A DNA stretch of 64,000 nucleotides from an uncultured Bacilli bacterium (GTDB lineage: Bacteria; Bacillota_I; Bacilli_A; RF39; UBA660), in the NCBI GenBank assembly GCA_934149515.1, contig CAKPFD010000002.1, positions 1-64,000 on the forward strand, given 5' to 3'. The notes beneath the pieces were generated by a model. The model made no database searches and was not told the origin of the DNA. It worked only from the letters and a program-made list of their open reading frames with translations. Below are positions 7,219 through 15,225 of the stretch, piece by piece (positions within the stretch are counted from its first letter, which is position 1; every line of letters starts with the position of its first letter). A program made the translations under genes and the position numbers.

Positions 7219-9583
7219 TTTAGAATGGGTAAAAGAGTATATTGATATCAGCGATCAAGATTTAGTAGAATTAGCCAAAAAAATAACAAGTTCTGGTATT
7301 CATATTGAAAAAGTAATCACCAATCATATCGATCATTTAACGATCGGACAAGTAATAGAATGCATTCCTCACCCAGATAGTGATCATTTACATGTTTGTA
7401 AAGTAGACATCGGTGAAAAAGAACCACTTCAAATTGTTTGTGGTGCTCCTAATGTTAGAAAGGATTTAAAAGTAATCGTTGCCCTAACCGGTGCTATTTT
7501 ACCAGGTGATTTTGAAATTAAGAAAAATAAAATTCGTGGCGTAGAATCTAATGGAATGCTTTGTGCTTTATATGAATTAGGACTAGAAGAAAAAAATGAG
7601 CAAACCTATGCCAAAGGAATCGAAGAATTACCACAAGCAGCAAAAGTAGGACAAGATCCAATCGCCTTTTTAGGCCTAGCGAATACAATGTATGAACTAG
7701 ATATTCATAAACATCGAAATAATGACTGCTATTATCATATTGGGTTTGCTTATGAAATTGGTGCCATTTTAAATCGACCAGTTCACTTACCTGATGTATC
7801 ATATCAAGAATCAGAAGAAAATATCAAAGATTATCTTCAAGTAGAAGTAAAAACCAAAAAATGCCCATTTTATTTAGCTAAAATGGTGAAAAATGTTAAG
7901 ATTGGACCTTCTCCAGACTTTATCAAACAACGTCTTGTAGCAGCTGGTATGCATTCTATTAATAATGTGGTCGATATTTCTAATTATGTCATGCTAGAAT
8001 TTGGACAACCATTGCATTTTTATGATCAACACCAATTAGGTAAAAAAATAGTAGTAGCAGATGCCAAAGACAATGAAAAAATTACGACATTAGATAAAAA
8101 AGAAAGAACACTAACTAAAAATGATATTGTCATTACCGATGGAACAAGATCAGTTGCTATAGCAGGTGTCATGGGAGCTGAAAATACCGAAGTAGAAGCA
8201 ACAACAAAAGATATTATCATAGAATCAGCTATTTTCGATCCTGTATCTATTCGTTATACTGCTGCTAATCTAGATTTAAGAAGTGAAGCTTCTATTCGTT
8301 TTGGAAAAGGATTAAGTTATGAATATAGCCAATTAGCATTACAAAGAGCTTGCCATCTATTACAAAAATATGCTTCCGCTACCATTGTATCCGGTTGCAT
8401 CACTTATGATACCATCGATAAAACACCTAAAGTGGTAGAATTTACAAGTAAAGATATCGATCAAATATTAGGAATTACCATCAGTCAAGAAGATATGAAA
8501 AAACAACTACAACGCCTAGATTTTCCTTATGAATTAAAGGATGATACTTTTAAAGTAACCATTCCAATACGCCGTCTTGATATCGATCCAAATGCCAATG
8601 ACATTGCCGAAGAAATAGGACGCTTATATGGCTATCAAAATCTTGTATCTACCTTACCATCTGTAAAAATAAAACAAGGAAAATATGTAGGAGATGTAAA
8701 ATATAGAAAATTAGTATCTAAAAGATTAAGAAGTCTTGGTTTAAATGAAGCAAGAACTTATACGCTAGTATCAAAAGAAATGGCAAATCTATTTCAATAT
8801 GCCAACAAAGAACAAGCCATCTTACCAAACCCAATGAGTATTGATAAGTCCGTTGTCAGAACTACCATCATTCCATCATTACTAAATATTTATGCATATA
8901 ATAAAAAACGAAAAGTAAAAGATATCAGTCTTTACGAAATTGCTAAAACCTATGATAAAGCCTATCAAGAAACAAGCCTTATCGCCGGTCTATGTGCAGG
9001 TGCATATTTAGGAAACAGCTGGCAAAAACCACTTCGTTATGATTTTTACGTTGTCAAAGGAATCGTTGAAAACCTTCTAGACTATATGGGCTTTAAAAAT
9101 CGTTATCACTTTGAAGTAGCTGATTGTAAAGATCTACATCCATTTGCTAGTGCTAACATTTTACTAGATCGAAAGAAAATAGGAATTATCGGTAGAGTTC
9201 ATCCAAAAATTTGTAAAGAAGAAGTGTATGTCTTTGAATTATCCTTGAATGCCTTGATGACAAATATCAAACCATTAAAATATAAAGAAGCACCAAAATA
9301 TCCAGGAATAACAAAAGATATGGCATTCATCGTTTCTAAAGAAGTGAAAGTATCTGAAATCATGGATACCATTAAAAAAGCTGGAGGAAGATTATTAGAC
9401 AAAATAGATGTTTTCGATGTTTATCAAGGGGATACAATGGATTCTAATCAGAAATCAATCGCCTTTACATTAGATTTTAGAAGTGCTGATAGAACTTTAA
9501 CAGAAGAAGAAGTCATGGAAATATTTAATCACATCATAGAACAAGTAGAAAAAACAAACCATGCTATCTTAAGAGACAAATAG
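7211..9583 (+). CDS. pheT: Phenylalanyl-tRNA synthetase beta subunit
   Basis: A 790-residue protein of the normal bacterial size. Order of domains: EMAP/OB-fold tRNA-binding domain (about 40-150), B3/B4 editing domain (about 210-370), B5 domain (about 400-470), class II-like core, and the C-terminal FDX-ACB anticodon-binding domain (about 700-790, PKYPGITKDMAFIV). It pairs with PheS. The start ATG at 7211 gives the usual N-terminus MINLEWVKEY and overlaps the pheS stop by eight bases; a GTG at 7202 is in frame but too close to the ribosome binding site. Confidence 0.97.
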   Translation: MINLEWVKEYIDISDQDLVELAKKITSSGIHIEKVITNHIDHLTIGQVIECIPHPDSDHLHVCKVDIGEKEPLQIVCGAPNVRKDLKVIVALTGAILPGDFEIKKNKIRGVESNGMLCALYELGLEEKNEQTYAKGIEELPQAAKVGQDPIAFLGLANTMYELDIHKHRNNDCYYHIGFAYEIGAILNRPVHLPDVSYQESEENIKDYLQVEVKTKKCPFYLAKMVKNVKIGPSPDFIKQRLVAAGMHSINNVVDISNYVMLEFGQPLHFYDQHQLGKKIVVADAKDNEKITTLDKKERTLTKNDIVITDGTRSVAIAGVMGAENTEVEATTKDIIIESAIFDPVSIRYTAANLDLRSEASIRFGKGLSYEYSQLALQRACHLLQKYASATIVSGCITYDTIDKTPKVVEFTSKDIDQILGITISQEDMKKQLQRLDFPYELKDDTFKVTIPIRRLDIDPNANDIAEEIGRLYGYQNLVSTLPSVKIKQGKYVGDVKYRKLVSKRLRSLGLNEARTYTLVSKEMANLFQYANKEQAILPNPMSIDKSVVRTTIIPSLLNIYAYNKKRKVKDISLYEIAKTYDKAYQETSLIAGLCAGAYLGNSWQKPLRYDFYVVKGIVENLLDYMGFKNRYHFEVADCKDLHPFASANILLDRKKIGIIGRVHPKICKEEVYVFELSLNALMTNIKPLKYKEAPKYPGITKDMAFIVSKEVKVSEIMDTIKKAGGRLLDKIDVFDVYQGDTMDSNQKSIAFTLDFRSADRTLTEEEVMEIFNHIIEQVEKTNHAILRDK

Positions 9584-9585
9584 GT

Positions 9586-9608
9586 AAAAAAAACTTATTT
9601 GTTTTTTT
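9586..9608 (+). terminator. Weak A/T hairpin after pheT
   Basis: AAAAAAAC (9587-9594) can pair with GTTTTTTT (9601-9608) around TTATTT. Only one G-C pair, so its strength is doubtful, and it overlaps the likely promoter of the next gene. Confidence 0.35.
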
Positions 9609-9615
9609 GTTTTCA

Positions 9616-9624
9616 TGTTATAAT
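9616..9624 (+). promoter_or_regulatory. Extended -10 promoter of the charged repeat protein gene
   Basis: TGTTATAAT, a perfect extended -10, with no good -35. The surrounding 60 bases resemble the leader of the paralogue at 49047, including GTTATAAT and the GAATGGAG ribosome binding region. Confidence 0.65.
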
Positions 9625-9658
9625 TTAATTATATTTAGAAGAATGGAGGAGAAATATT

Positions 9659-10921
9659 ATGGGATTATTTGATCGTTTTAGATCTGGTCGAAGAAAAAAA
9701 GAACAATCAGACGAAAAAACAATAAAACAAAGTGGAGAAATGACAATTGAAGAATTAAGGCGAATAGAAGACGAAAAAAACAAAAAGAAGCTTGAAGAAA
9801 GTAGAAAAGTAGAGGAAATAACCAAACAAGCTAATAGTGAATTAAGTGATATCATGAATGGTGAAGCAGCTAGAAGATTAGCCAGTCATGGTGCATCATT
9901 TTTAAATGAAGTCCTTGAGCCTAAAAAAGATCCAGCAGAGGAAGCATTGATAAAACAAAATGTGGAAAATTTAAGGAGAAGAATAGCTGAAAGTGAAAGA
10001 CAGAAAGAAGAAAGTAAGAAGTTTTATGAGGAAGCAGCTGCTAAACATGACGATAAAGAAATAGAAAAACCAGTTTCTGAATCTTCCAAAAAAGAAAAAC
10101 CAATAGAAAAGAAGATTCCAGAAGTCAAAAAACAAGAAGAAAGGTCAGTAAAAGCTGAAGAGATAAAAAAAGTAGTTCCTGAACCACCAAAAAAAGAAGA
10201 AAAAATAGTAAAAGAAGAAAAAATAGTAAAAGAAGAAAAAATAGTAAAAGAAGAAAAAATAGAAAAAAAGATTCCTGAAGCTCAAAAACAAGATGTAGCA
10301 AAAAATACAAAAGATGAAGAAATAAAAAGAAAAATTTCTGAAGCTCAAAAACAACATTATAATGAGTTAAATGCTACCATGAATGCTAATTCATCTAAAA
10401 AATCACCAAAACCAACAACAGTATCCATGGCAAGTTTAGATGATTTTTTTGGAGCAGAAAAATTGAGTCAAGAATTAGCTAATAAAGATTCAAATTATGC
10501 CTATGTTACTTACCTTAAACCAGTTTCTAGTACTGAGATGAATCATAAAGGAGAACTAGTGCAATTTAATCGCCCTTCTTATGAAGGAGAAGTGGACTTA
10601 ATTTCTGCAACAGAATTAGAAAGATTAAATCAAGACTTTCCTGACAATATAAAAGGCAAGGTTATTAAATACGGTGATCTTGAAAATGTACTTAGTTATG
10701 TTTTCGATGGCTTAAAAAAAGATTATTCCAAATTAGATGTAAATGATGATAGGTGTAAAGATAAAATGCAATATCTTGATTCATTTGCTATAGATGGTAA
10801 ATTAACTGCAGATCATCAAGATGAATCTAGTTTAAGTGATTTAGCCAATAAAGTATTTAATTTCCAAGAATCAGTAAGAGATTTACAATATAATAAAAAT
10901 ATAGGAACTATAAAAAAATAA
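9659..10921 (+). CDS. Highly charged coiled-coil protein with a module shared with the 49047 gene
   Basis: A 420-residue cytoplasmic protein without signal peptide or membrane helix, not assigned to a known family. The N-terminus MGLFDRFRSGRRKK is followed by long Lys/Glu-rich helical stretches. Residues 50-83 (KVEEITKQAN ... ASFLN) recur nearly unchanged in the protein at 49047 (residues 321-354), as does KDEEIKRKISE further on. Between these lies a short tandem repeat of six residues (EEKIVK) encoded by 18-base units at 10193-10264. The C-terminal 150 residues (from about 265) look globular and are unique. A scaffold or cell-structure role is possible but not shown. The ATG follows GGAGGAG. 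It is a single gene with its own promoter and terminator. Confidence 0.75.
   Translation: MGLFDRFRSGRRKKEQSDEKTIKQSGEMTIEELRRIEDEKNKKKLEESRKVEEITKQANSELSDIMNGEAARRLASHGASFLNEVLEPKKDPAEEALIKQNVENLRRRIAESERQKEESKKFYEEAAAKHDDKEIEKPVSESSKKEKPIEKKIPEVKKQEERSVKAEEIKKVVPEPPKKEEKIVKEEKIVKEEKIVKEEKIEKKIPEAQKQDVAKNTKDEEIKRKISEAQKQHYNELNATMNANSSKKSPKPTTVSMASLDDFFGAEKLSQELANKDSNYAYVTYLKPVSSTEMNHKGELVQFNRPSYEGEVDLISATELERLNQDFPDNIKGKVIKYGDLENVLSYVFDGLKKDYSKLDVNDDRCKDKMQYLDSFAIDGKLTADHQDESSLSDLANKVFNFQESVRDLQYNKNIGTIKK
10193..10264 (+). repeat. Tandem repeat, four 18-base units, in frame
   Basis: Four consecutive units of 18 bases (10193-10210, 10211-10228, 10229-10246, 10247-10264); the first three are identical and the fourth differs in one base. 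They encode repeats of EEKIVK. Copy number changes would keep the frame. Confidence 0.92.
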
Positions 10922-10932
10922 ATCCATAAGAT

Positions 10933-10968
10933 AAGGGCTATGAAACATTAACTTTCAAAGTCCTTTTT
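10933..10968 (+). terminator. Rho-independent terminator
   Basis: Thirteen-pair stem with one mismatch, 10933-10945 against 10953-10965, loop CATTAAC, then TTT. Confidence 0.8.
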
Positions 10969-11004
10969 GTGTATCGTTTTACCTATTTGCCCATTTCCAA
11001 AATC

Positions 11005-12123
11005 TTAATGATAATACATACTATTTTCTTCCTGCATATTAAAAACTAGTCCAATCAATAGCATATAAGATAATAAACTACTACCTCCATAACTGATAAA
11101 TGGTAAAGTAATACCGGTGATAGGAAGTAATCCAATGGTCATACCAATATTTTGAATTTGTTGAAATAAAAGCATTCCAACAATACCTGCTAAGACAAAT
11201 TTATCTGTTAGCTTTATTTTCTTAGTAGCAAGGAAAATAAGATTTCCATCAAAACAACCAATGAGTAGCAATAACAAAATAGAACCAATAAGACCAAAGT
11301 TAGAAGCGAAAACAGCAAAGATAAAATCAGTACCTGATTCTGGGAAATAAATAGGTGTCTGATTATAACCATGCCCAAACATTCCAGCCGATCCAATAGC
11401 AGCTAAAGCATTTTCTAATTGCAAACCGCTACCTTGTTTCCAAGAAAAGACTCGTTCTAATCGATAATAGAACTGACTACCAAAAATAGATTGAAAAAGT
11501 TTTTCTTGAAAAAAATAACAACCAAGAACAGCACCTAATAAAACTGCTAAAATCAAACATGCAATTGCAAACCATCGAAGGCGAATACCAACTGCAAATA
11601 ACATCACAAAATAAATAATAAAATAAATCATAACAGCACCAGTGTCTGGTTCTAAAAAAGTTAAAATAGCTGGAAGTAATACCACTAAAAAAGTTTTTAC
11701 CAAAAAGAAAAACTCTTCCTTTACCATTGGAGACTGGGTGTCATTACGAAACTTATTCGCCATAGTGGCAAGTAATAAGATCAAACTAACCTTCATAAAT
11801 TCACTCGGTTGAAAACTACCAATACCAGGAATCACAAACCAGCATTTACTATGATTAATTTCAGGTGCAAATAATAATAAACATAATAACAACATATTGC
11901 AAACTCCATAAAATAACCAAGCATTTCGATAAAAATAATCATTTTGCAATCGTGCCATAATAAAAATAAAGAAAAATCCAACAGCATACCAAATCAACTG
12001 TTTCAATACTAAATTACCAAGACTAGAAGATAAATAAGTAGAAGCACTAGAGATGCTGATAACACTAATAATAGCAAATAAAATCACAAATAATAAAACC
12101 ATGACATTTTTCTTTTTTTTCAA
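11005..12123 (-). CDS. rodA: RodA/FtsW/SpoVE family peptidoglycan polymerase
   Basis: A 372-residue SEDS protein with about ten transmembrane helices. Visible family motifs are GSFQPSEFMK (near residue 105), EPDTGAVMI (the catalytic Asp lies in this loop region), and the C-terminal GLLPITGITLPFISYGGSSLL. SEDS proteins polymerise lipid II glycan chains together with a class B PBP. RodA is preferred over FtsW because it stands alone away from the division cluster and the sequence GIGSFQPSEF is RodA-like, but SpoVE or FtsW cannot be excluded. The start is probably TTG at 12123, since the full-length GGAGGTGATC site lies just before it; the upstream TTG at 12141 precedes that site. No mreB or class B PBP lies beside it. 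Confidence 0.85.
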   Translation of the reverse strand: MKKKKNVMVLLFVILFAIISVISISSASTYLSSSLGNLVLKQLIWYAVGFFFIFIMARLQNDYFYRNAWLFYGVCNMLLLCLLLFAPEINHSKCWFVIPGIGSFQPSEFMKVSLILLLATMANKFRNDTQSPMVKEEFFFLVKTFLVVLLPAILTFLEPDTGAVMIYFIIYFVMLFAVGIRLRWFAIACLILAVLLGAVLGCYFFQEKLFQSIFGSQFYYRLERVFSWKQGSGLQLENALAAIGSAGMFGHGYNQTPIYFPESGTDFIFAVFASNFGLIGSILLLLLIGCFDGNLIFLATKKIKLTDKFVLAGIVGMLLFQQIQNIGMTIGLLPITGITLPFISYGGSSLLSYMLLIGLVFNMQEENSMYYH

Positions 12124-12153
12124 AAAAACGATCACCTCCAAAAGTTCATTACT

Positions 12154-12162
12154 ATTATACCA
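12154..12162 (-). promoter_or_regulatory. Extended -10 promoter of rodA
   Basis: Minus strand TGGTATAAT (12162-12154); no clear -35. Confidence 0.5.
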
Positions 12163-12217
12163 AATATTAGCAATTTTTATAAAAAAAATACATAAACTAA
12201 ATTAGGAAGTGAAAAAA

Positions 12218-12547
12218 ATGACAAAAAGATTACCACCCATTTTTAAAATGGAACACCAAACTTTACAAACCAATAATATGAACTATACCTACTTGCAAGA
12301 AGAACCCTCAAAAGAAGAAACGTTCATTCCTAAACCCACCAATCAAGAACAAATTAGAACTACCATTGATAAAATTTTTGCAACAAAAGGGTATGTTTTT
12401 AATATTTTAGTAGAAATTACTACCAAAGAAAACAAAGTGACAACCACTCTAGCAACCAAAACGCCTGACGCCCTCATTACCATGGATAATAAAATCATAC
12501 CAATAGATTCCATCATCAATATAAAAATAAAAGATCCCATCAAATAA
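12218..12547 (+). CDS. Small hypothetical protein next to coat genes
   Basis: A 109-residue soluble protein that I do not recognise. It is basic at the N-terminus (TKRLPPIFKM), has an acidic-proline segment (EEPSKEETFIPKP), and ends in a compact predicted alpha/beta part (IDKIFATKGYVFNILVEITTKENKV ... IPIDSIINIKIKD). Position beside two CotZ-like genes suggests but does not prove a spore role. The ATG at 12218 follows AGGAAGTGA; the in-frame GTG at 12209 lies inside that site. Its terminator overlaps the stop codon. Confidence 0.7.
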   Translation: MTKRLPPIFKMEHQTLQTNNMNYTYLQEEPSKEETFIPKPTNQEQIRTTIDKIFATKGYVFNILVEITTKENKVTTTLATKTPDALITMDNKIIPIDSIINIKIKDPIK

Positions 12548-12562
12548 TTGATGGGACTTTTT
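12535..12562 (+). terminator. Terminator between convergent genes
   Basis: Nine-pair perfect stem TCCCATCAA (12535-12543) with TTGATGGGA (12548-12556), loop ATAA, then CTTTTT. The minus strand also shows a T-rich flank, so it probably serves both genes. Confidence 0.85.
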
Positions 12563-12971
12563 AAACACCACTTACATAAGTATCTGCTAAACACTTGATA
12601 GATGATACACAATCTAATTGAATGGTAACAAAACGATTAGTACTAACATAAGGCTCTGTAGTAACAGTAGTTGTATCAGGATTAGGTGCAAGAATAAGAC
12701 AAGTTGCACAAGTTTCATCTAGATTACAAATTCTTAAAATACTAGATGTACCCGTTGTTGTACCAAGTGTATAAGGAAAAGTCCATAAACTACCATTATA
12801 ACAATTAGAAAGTTGAAAAGGACGAGTATTATAGCAGACAAGATTAGGACTAGGTCCTAAATAGGGTTTATCACATCCACTATCATTTTGACAACACCGA
12901 TTATCTTGTAAACATAAAATTGTATGTAGAATCTCGCTAAGACAATTGGATGTCCCATTTTGATGACACAT
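12561..12971 (-). CDS. Spore coat protein, CotY/CotZ family
   Basis: A 136-residue protein rich in cysteine (about 13 Cys), with the family pattern of an N-terminal Cys-x-helix segment (CLSEILHTILCLQD), a CDKPYLGPSPN motif and a C-terminal CVSSIKCLAD. CotY/CotZ form disulfide-cross-linked lattices of the outer coat or crust. It is a close paralogue of the gene just upstream (12990-13391): same length, same cysteine layout, same RPFQ/RPVQ core. The start follows AAAGGAGGA. The two genes form an operon read on the minus strand; transcription by a late mother-cell sigma factor is expected, but I could not identify a certain promoter. Confidence 0.85.
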   Translation of the reverse strand: MCHQNGTSNCLSEILHTILCLQDNRCCQNDSGCDKPYLGPSPNLVCYNTRPFQLSNCYNGSLWTFPYTLGTTTGTSSILRICNLDETCATCLILAPNPDTTTVTTEPYVSTNRFVTIQLDCVSSIKCLADTYVSGV

Positions 12972-12989
12972 AAACGATATTCCTCCTTT

Positions 12990-13391
12990 TTATAAATTAT
13001 CAATAATAATATCAGTAAGACAGCTAACTGCACAAACACAATTTAGATTGATTGTAATATACTGATTGGTTGCTGTATACATTCTAGTTGGATCCGCAGC
13101 AGCAGAATTATCCGCTAAAATACGACATTTACAACAACAACCATCTACTTGTTCAACCCGAAAAACATTAGAAGTCACAGTCTCATCACCACTAGTATAT
13201 TCAGTTGAAAATAAACTACCAGCACAAGTATAAAATTGAACCGGTCTAGTATTAAACTGACTATTCGTAATACTACCTAAAAATGGTCTAGTACAAGATG
13301 CATCACTACAGAGATTACCACTAGCATTTCTTTGTAAAATATCAATCACTTTCAACAATTTAGCAAAACAACAATCATCACATGATTTCAT
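12990..13391 (-). CDS. Spore coat protein, CotY/CotZ family (first of a tandem pair)
   Basis: A 133-residue cysteine-rich protein: MKSCDDCCFAKLLKVIDILQ at the N-terminus, CTRPFLG, GCCCKCRIL in the middle and CVCAVSCLTD at the C-terminus. These match the CotY/CotZ/CotX-type coat family. It lies 18 bases upstream of its paralogue and presumably shares a promoter with it. The start at 13391 (ATG) was preferred because AAGAGGTGG lies just before it; the GTG at 13400 is part of this site. The proteins would be made in the mother cell and assemble on the forespore surface. Confidence 0.85.
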   Translation of the reverse strand: MKSCDDCCFAKLLKVIDILQRNASGNLCSDASCTRPFLGSITNSQFNTRPVQFYTCAGSLFSTEYTSGDETVTSNVFRVEQVDGCCCKCRILADNSAAADPTRMYTATNQYITINLNCVCAVSCLTDIIIDNL

Positions 13392-13503
13392 TTTATCCAC
13401 CTCTTATCTATTATCTACTATAAGGTATTCAAAATACGAAAAAATAGTGTAGTCGATTACCTATATTTCTACTTTATGCAACCACAAAGTAAAATTTTAC
13501 ATC

Positions 13504-13532
13504 TTTTCAACCACTATAAAATCATGTATAAT
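13504..13532 (+). promoter_or_regulatory. Promoter of the EIIB-like gene
   Basis: TTTTCA (13504-13509), 17-base spacer, TATAAT (13527-13532). The twelve bases TTTTCAACCACT at the -35 are identical to those of the sigF promoter (22138-22149). Confidence 0.6.
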
Positions 13533-13557
13533 AAAAAAATAAGGAGATTAATTGAAT

Positions 13558-13863
13558 ATGGAATATATTATTATTGTTGTTATCCTGTTGATTATCCTAT
13601 TAGCAGTATTAAAAGCTAATAAAAAAGATGCAGGATTAGATTTAAATAAACTAGTAGAATATCTAGGCGGAAAAGATAATATCATTCAAACAGAAATTAA
13701 ACTATCTAGATTTATTGTAACCCTAAAAGATGTGACATTAGCAAATAAAGAAGGTATTCAAAAACTAGGAGCCAAAGGAATCGTCGAAATTGATAATCAA
13801 TTAAAAATAATCCTAGGACCAGAATCGAAACAATTAAAAAAATATATTGATGAATTAAAATAG
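13558..13863 (+). CDS. Membrane-anchored PTS EIIB-like protein lacking the active cysteine
   Basis: A 101-residue protein with an N-terminal transmembrane helix (about 2-18) and a cytoplasmic domain that fits the glucose-type EIIB fold: LVEYLGGKDNI, then VTLKDVTLANKEGIQKLGAKGIVEIDNQLKIILGP. In active EIIB domains the phosphorylated cysteine lies in C-[IA]-T-R; here the aligned stretch is KLSRF, so lysine replaces the cysteine. It cannot be a normal sugar phosphotransfer component and has no EIIC or EIIA neighbour. Such orphan proteins are known from mollicutes and relatives; function unknown. The ATG at 13558 follows AAGGAGAT at the right distance; the TTG at 13552 is too close. Confidence 0.7.
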   Translation: MEYIIIVVILLIILLAVLKANKKDAGLDLNKLVEYLGGKDNIIQTEIKLSRFIVTLKDVTLANKEGIQKLGAKGIVEIDNQLKIILGPESKQLKKYIDELK

Positions 13864-13893
13864 CTGCAAAGTTATTTTTTTCTTTTGCCAAAA

Positions 13894-13927
13894 TTCGACA
13901 AAATCTGACAAACCAAAGACATATAAT
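13894..13927 (+). promoter_or_regulatory. Spo0A-type promoter of the histidine kinase gene
   Basis: Inverted 0A box TTCGACA (13894-13900), 21 bases, then TATAAT (13922-13927). The geometry is identical to 700-733. A second related heptamer TCTGACA (13904-13910) follows, as 0A boxes often come in series. The -10 covers the ATG at 13926, so that ATG is not the start. Confidence 0.65.
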
Positions 13928-13949
13928 GGCTAATGAAAGAAGGAATTAT

Positions 13950-15206
13950 ATGACATATTTAGACATTATTATCAATAACTGCATCTATTTACTATGTCCC
14001 ATTGCACTTTATTTATTATTCATGATCTATAAAAAGAATCTTGATCAAGAATATAACACGATGGCTTTTGAAATTATGCTCATTAGCACCTTATACTTTC
14101 TACTACGTTATGGAATGCCTTTGCATCATCGCTATCCAACGATGTTATTTGATGTGCCATTATTGCTTTGTTATTTAAAAAAGAAAAATGGCTTTTCCAT
14201 TATTGTTTCCATTATTTTAATATGCTATCAAGCTTTATTCTTGCATATTGCACCTTTATTTTTAATTGTAGAATACATAATCTATTTCTTAGGGTATTTA
14301 TATGTATCTAAAAAAGTTGTTAACATCATTCAAATGATCAACTATTTTATCGTCTTTAAAAGTTTTAGCTTAGCCGTTGAAATATTTTTATTTATCAATC
14401 CCCTTGGAACTTATCGTGAAAACATAACCTATCTTCTATATCTAACAGTTATTTTTTATTTAGTTGCTAACTTAATCTTGTATTTTTTTGCGAAAGGCGA
14501 GAAAATTGTCGATTTAAATACCAATCTCTATCAAATTGAAAAAGAAAAAGAATTAAGAACCTCTTTATTTAAAGTAACGCATGAAATAAAAAATCCTATC
14601 GCTGTTTGCAAAGGATATCTAGATATGCTAGATTTGCATGATCAAAAGAAAGCTTTCAAATATATTCCTATCGTAAAATCAGAAATAGATAGAACCCTAA
14701 CTTTAATGGATGATTTTTTAGATTATACCAAAATAAAAATTCAAAAAGAAGAAATTGACTTAGTCATGCTCTTAGAAGAAATCAAAGAATCACTTGATTC
14801 CTTGTTCCGTGATAGAGGAGTAGAAGCACAGTTTGATTTACCAGATGATGAAATTTATATTGAAGCAGATTATAATCGGCTAAAACAAGTATTGATTAAT
14901 CTTTTAAAAAATGCCATTGAATCAAAAGATACTACCAAAGAAAAATCCGTTGTTAAACTACTAATAGAACCAAAGCAAACGACAATCGATGTCAAGATTA
15001 TCGATAATGGGGTTGGCATTAGCGAAGAACAACTTCAACATGTTGGTGAAATGTTTTTTACCACCAAGAAAAAAGGAAGTGGTTTAGGCGTAGCACTATC
15101 GAAAGAAATCATTGAATTACATCATGGCAAAATAGAATATACCTCAAAAGAAACAGTTGGAACCACTGTAACGATCACTTTACCTTATCAAGAAACTGTG
15201 GCATAA
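13950..15206 (+). CDS. KinB-like membrane histidine kinase, probable sporulation sensor kinase
   Basis: A 418-residue protein with about six transmembrane helices (residues 1-190), no extracellular sensor domain, then a HisKA domain with THEIKNPIAV (phospho-accepting His near 211) and an HATPase domain with N-box LINLLKNAIES, G1 DNGVGIS and G2 GSGLGVALS. This layout matches KinB-type phosphorelay kinases of Bacillus. No response regulator is adjacent, as expected for an orphan kinase feeding Spo0F or Spo0A. The promoter carries a Spo0A box, which would give feedback on Spo0A activation; this link is inferred. The start ATG 13950 follows AGAAGGA and removes an upstream ATG that lies in the -10. 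Confidence 0.8.
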   Translation: MTYLDIIINNCIYLLCPIALYLLFMIYKKNLDQEYNTMAFEIMLISTLYFLLRYGMPLHHRYPTMLFDVPLLLCYLKKKNGFSIIVSIILICYQALFLHIAPLFLIVEYIIYFLGYLYVSKKVVNIIQMINYFIVFKSFSLAVEIFLFINPLGTYRENITYLLYLTVIFYLVANLILYFFAKGEKIVDLNTNLYQIEKEKELRTSLFKVTHEIKNPIAVCKGYLDMLDLHDQKKAFKYIPIVKSEIDRTLTLMDDFLDYTKIKIQKEEIDLVMLLEEIKESLDSLFRDRGVEAQFDLPDDEIYIEADYNRLKQVLINLLKNAIESKDTTKEKSVVKLLIEPKQTTIDVKIIDNGVGISEEQLQHVGEMFFTTKKKGSGLGVALSKEIIELHHGKIEYTSKETVGTTVTITLPYQETVA

Positions 15207-15225
15207 TGATAAAGAAGGTGATAAC

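Noticed and set aside
10125..10357. Two minus-strand ORFs rich in Phe and Leu
   Set aside because: They mirror the Lys/Glu-rich repeat of the real gene on the plus strand and have no ribosome binding site.
12343..12612. Minus-strand ORF of 89 codons over the end of the small gene and the coat gene stop
   Set aside because: It overlaps two better-supported genes and the terminator between them.
13401..13490. Sigma-K or sigma-E promoter for the coat operon
   Set aside because: Partial matches to CATA-like -10 elements exist, but none with a matching -35 at the right distance.
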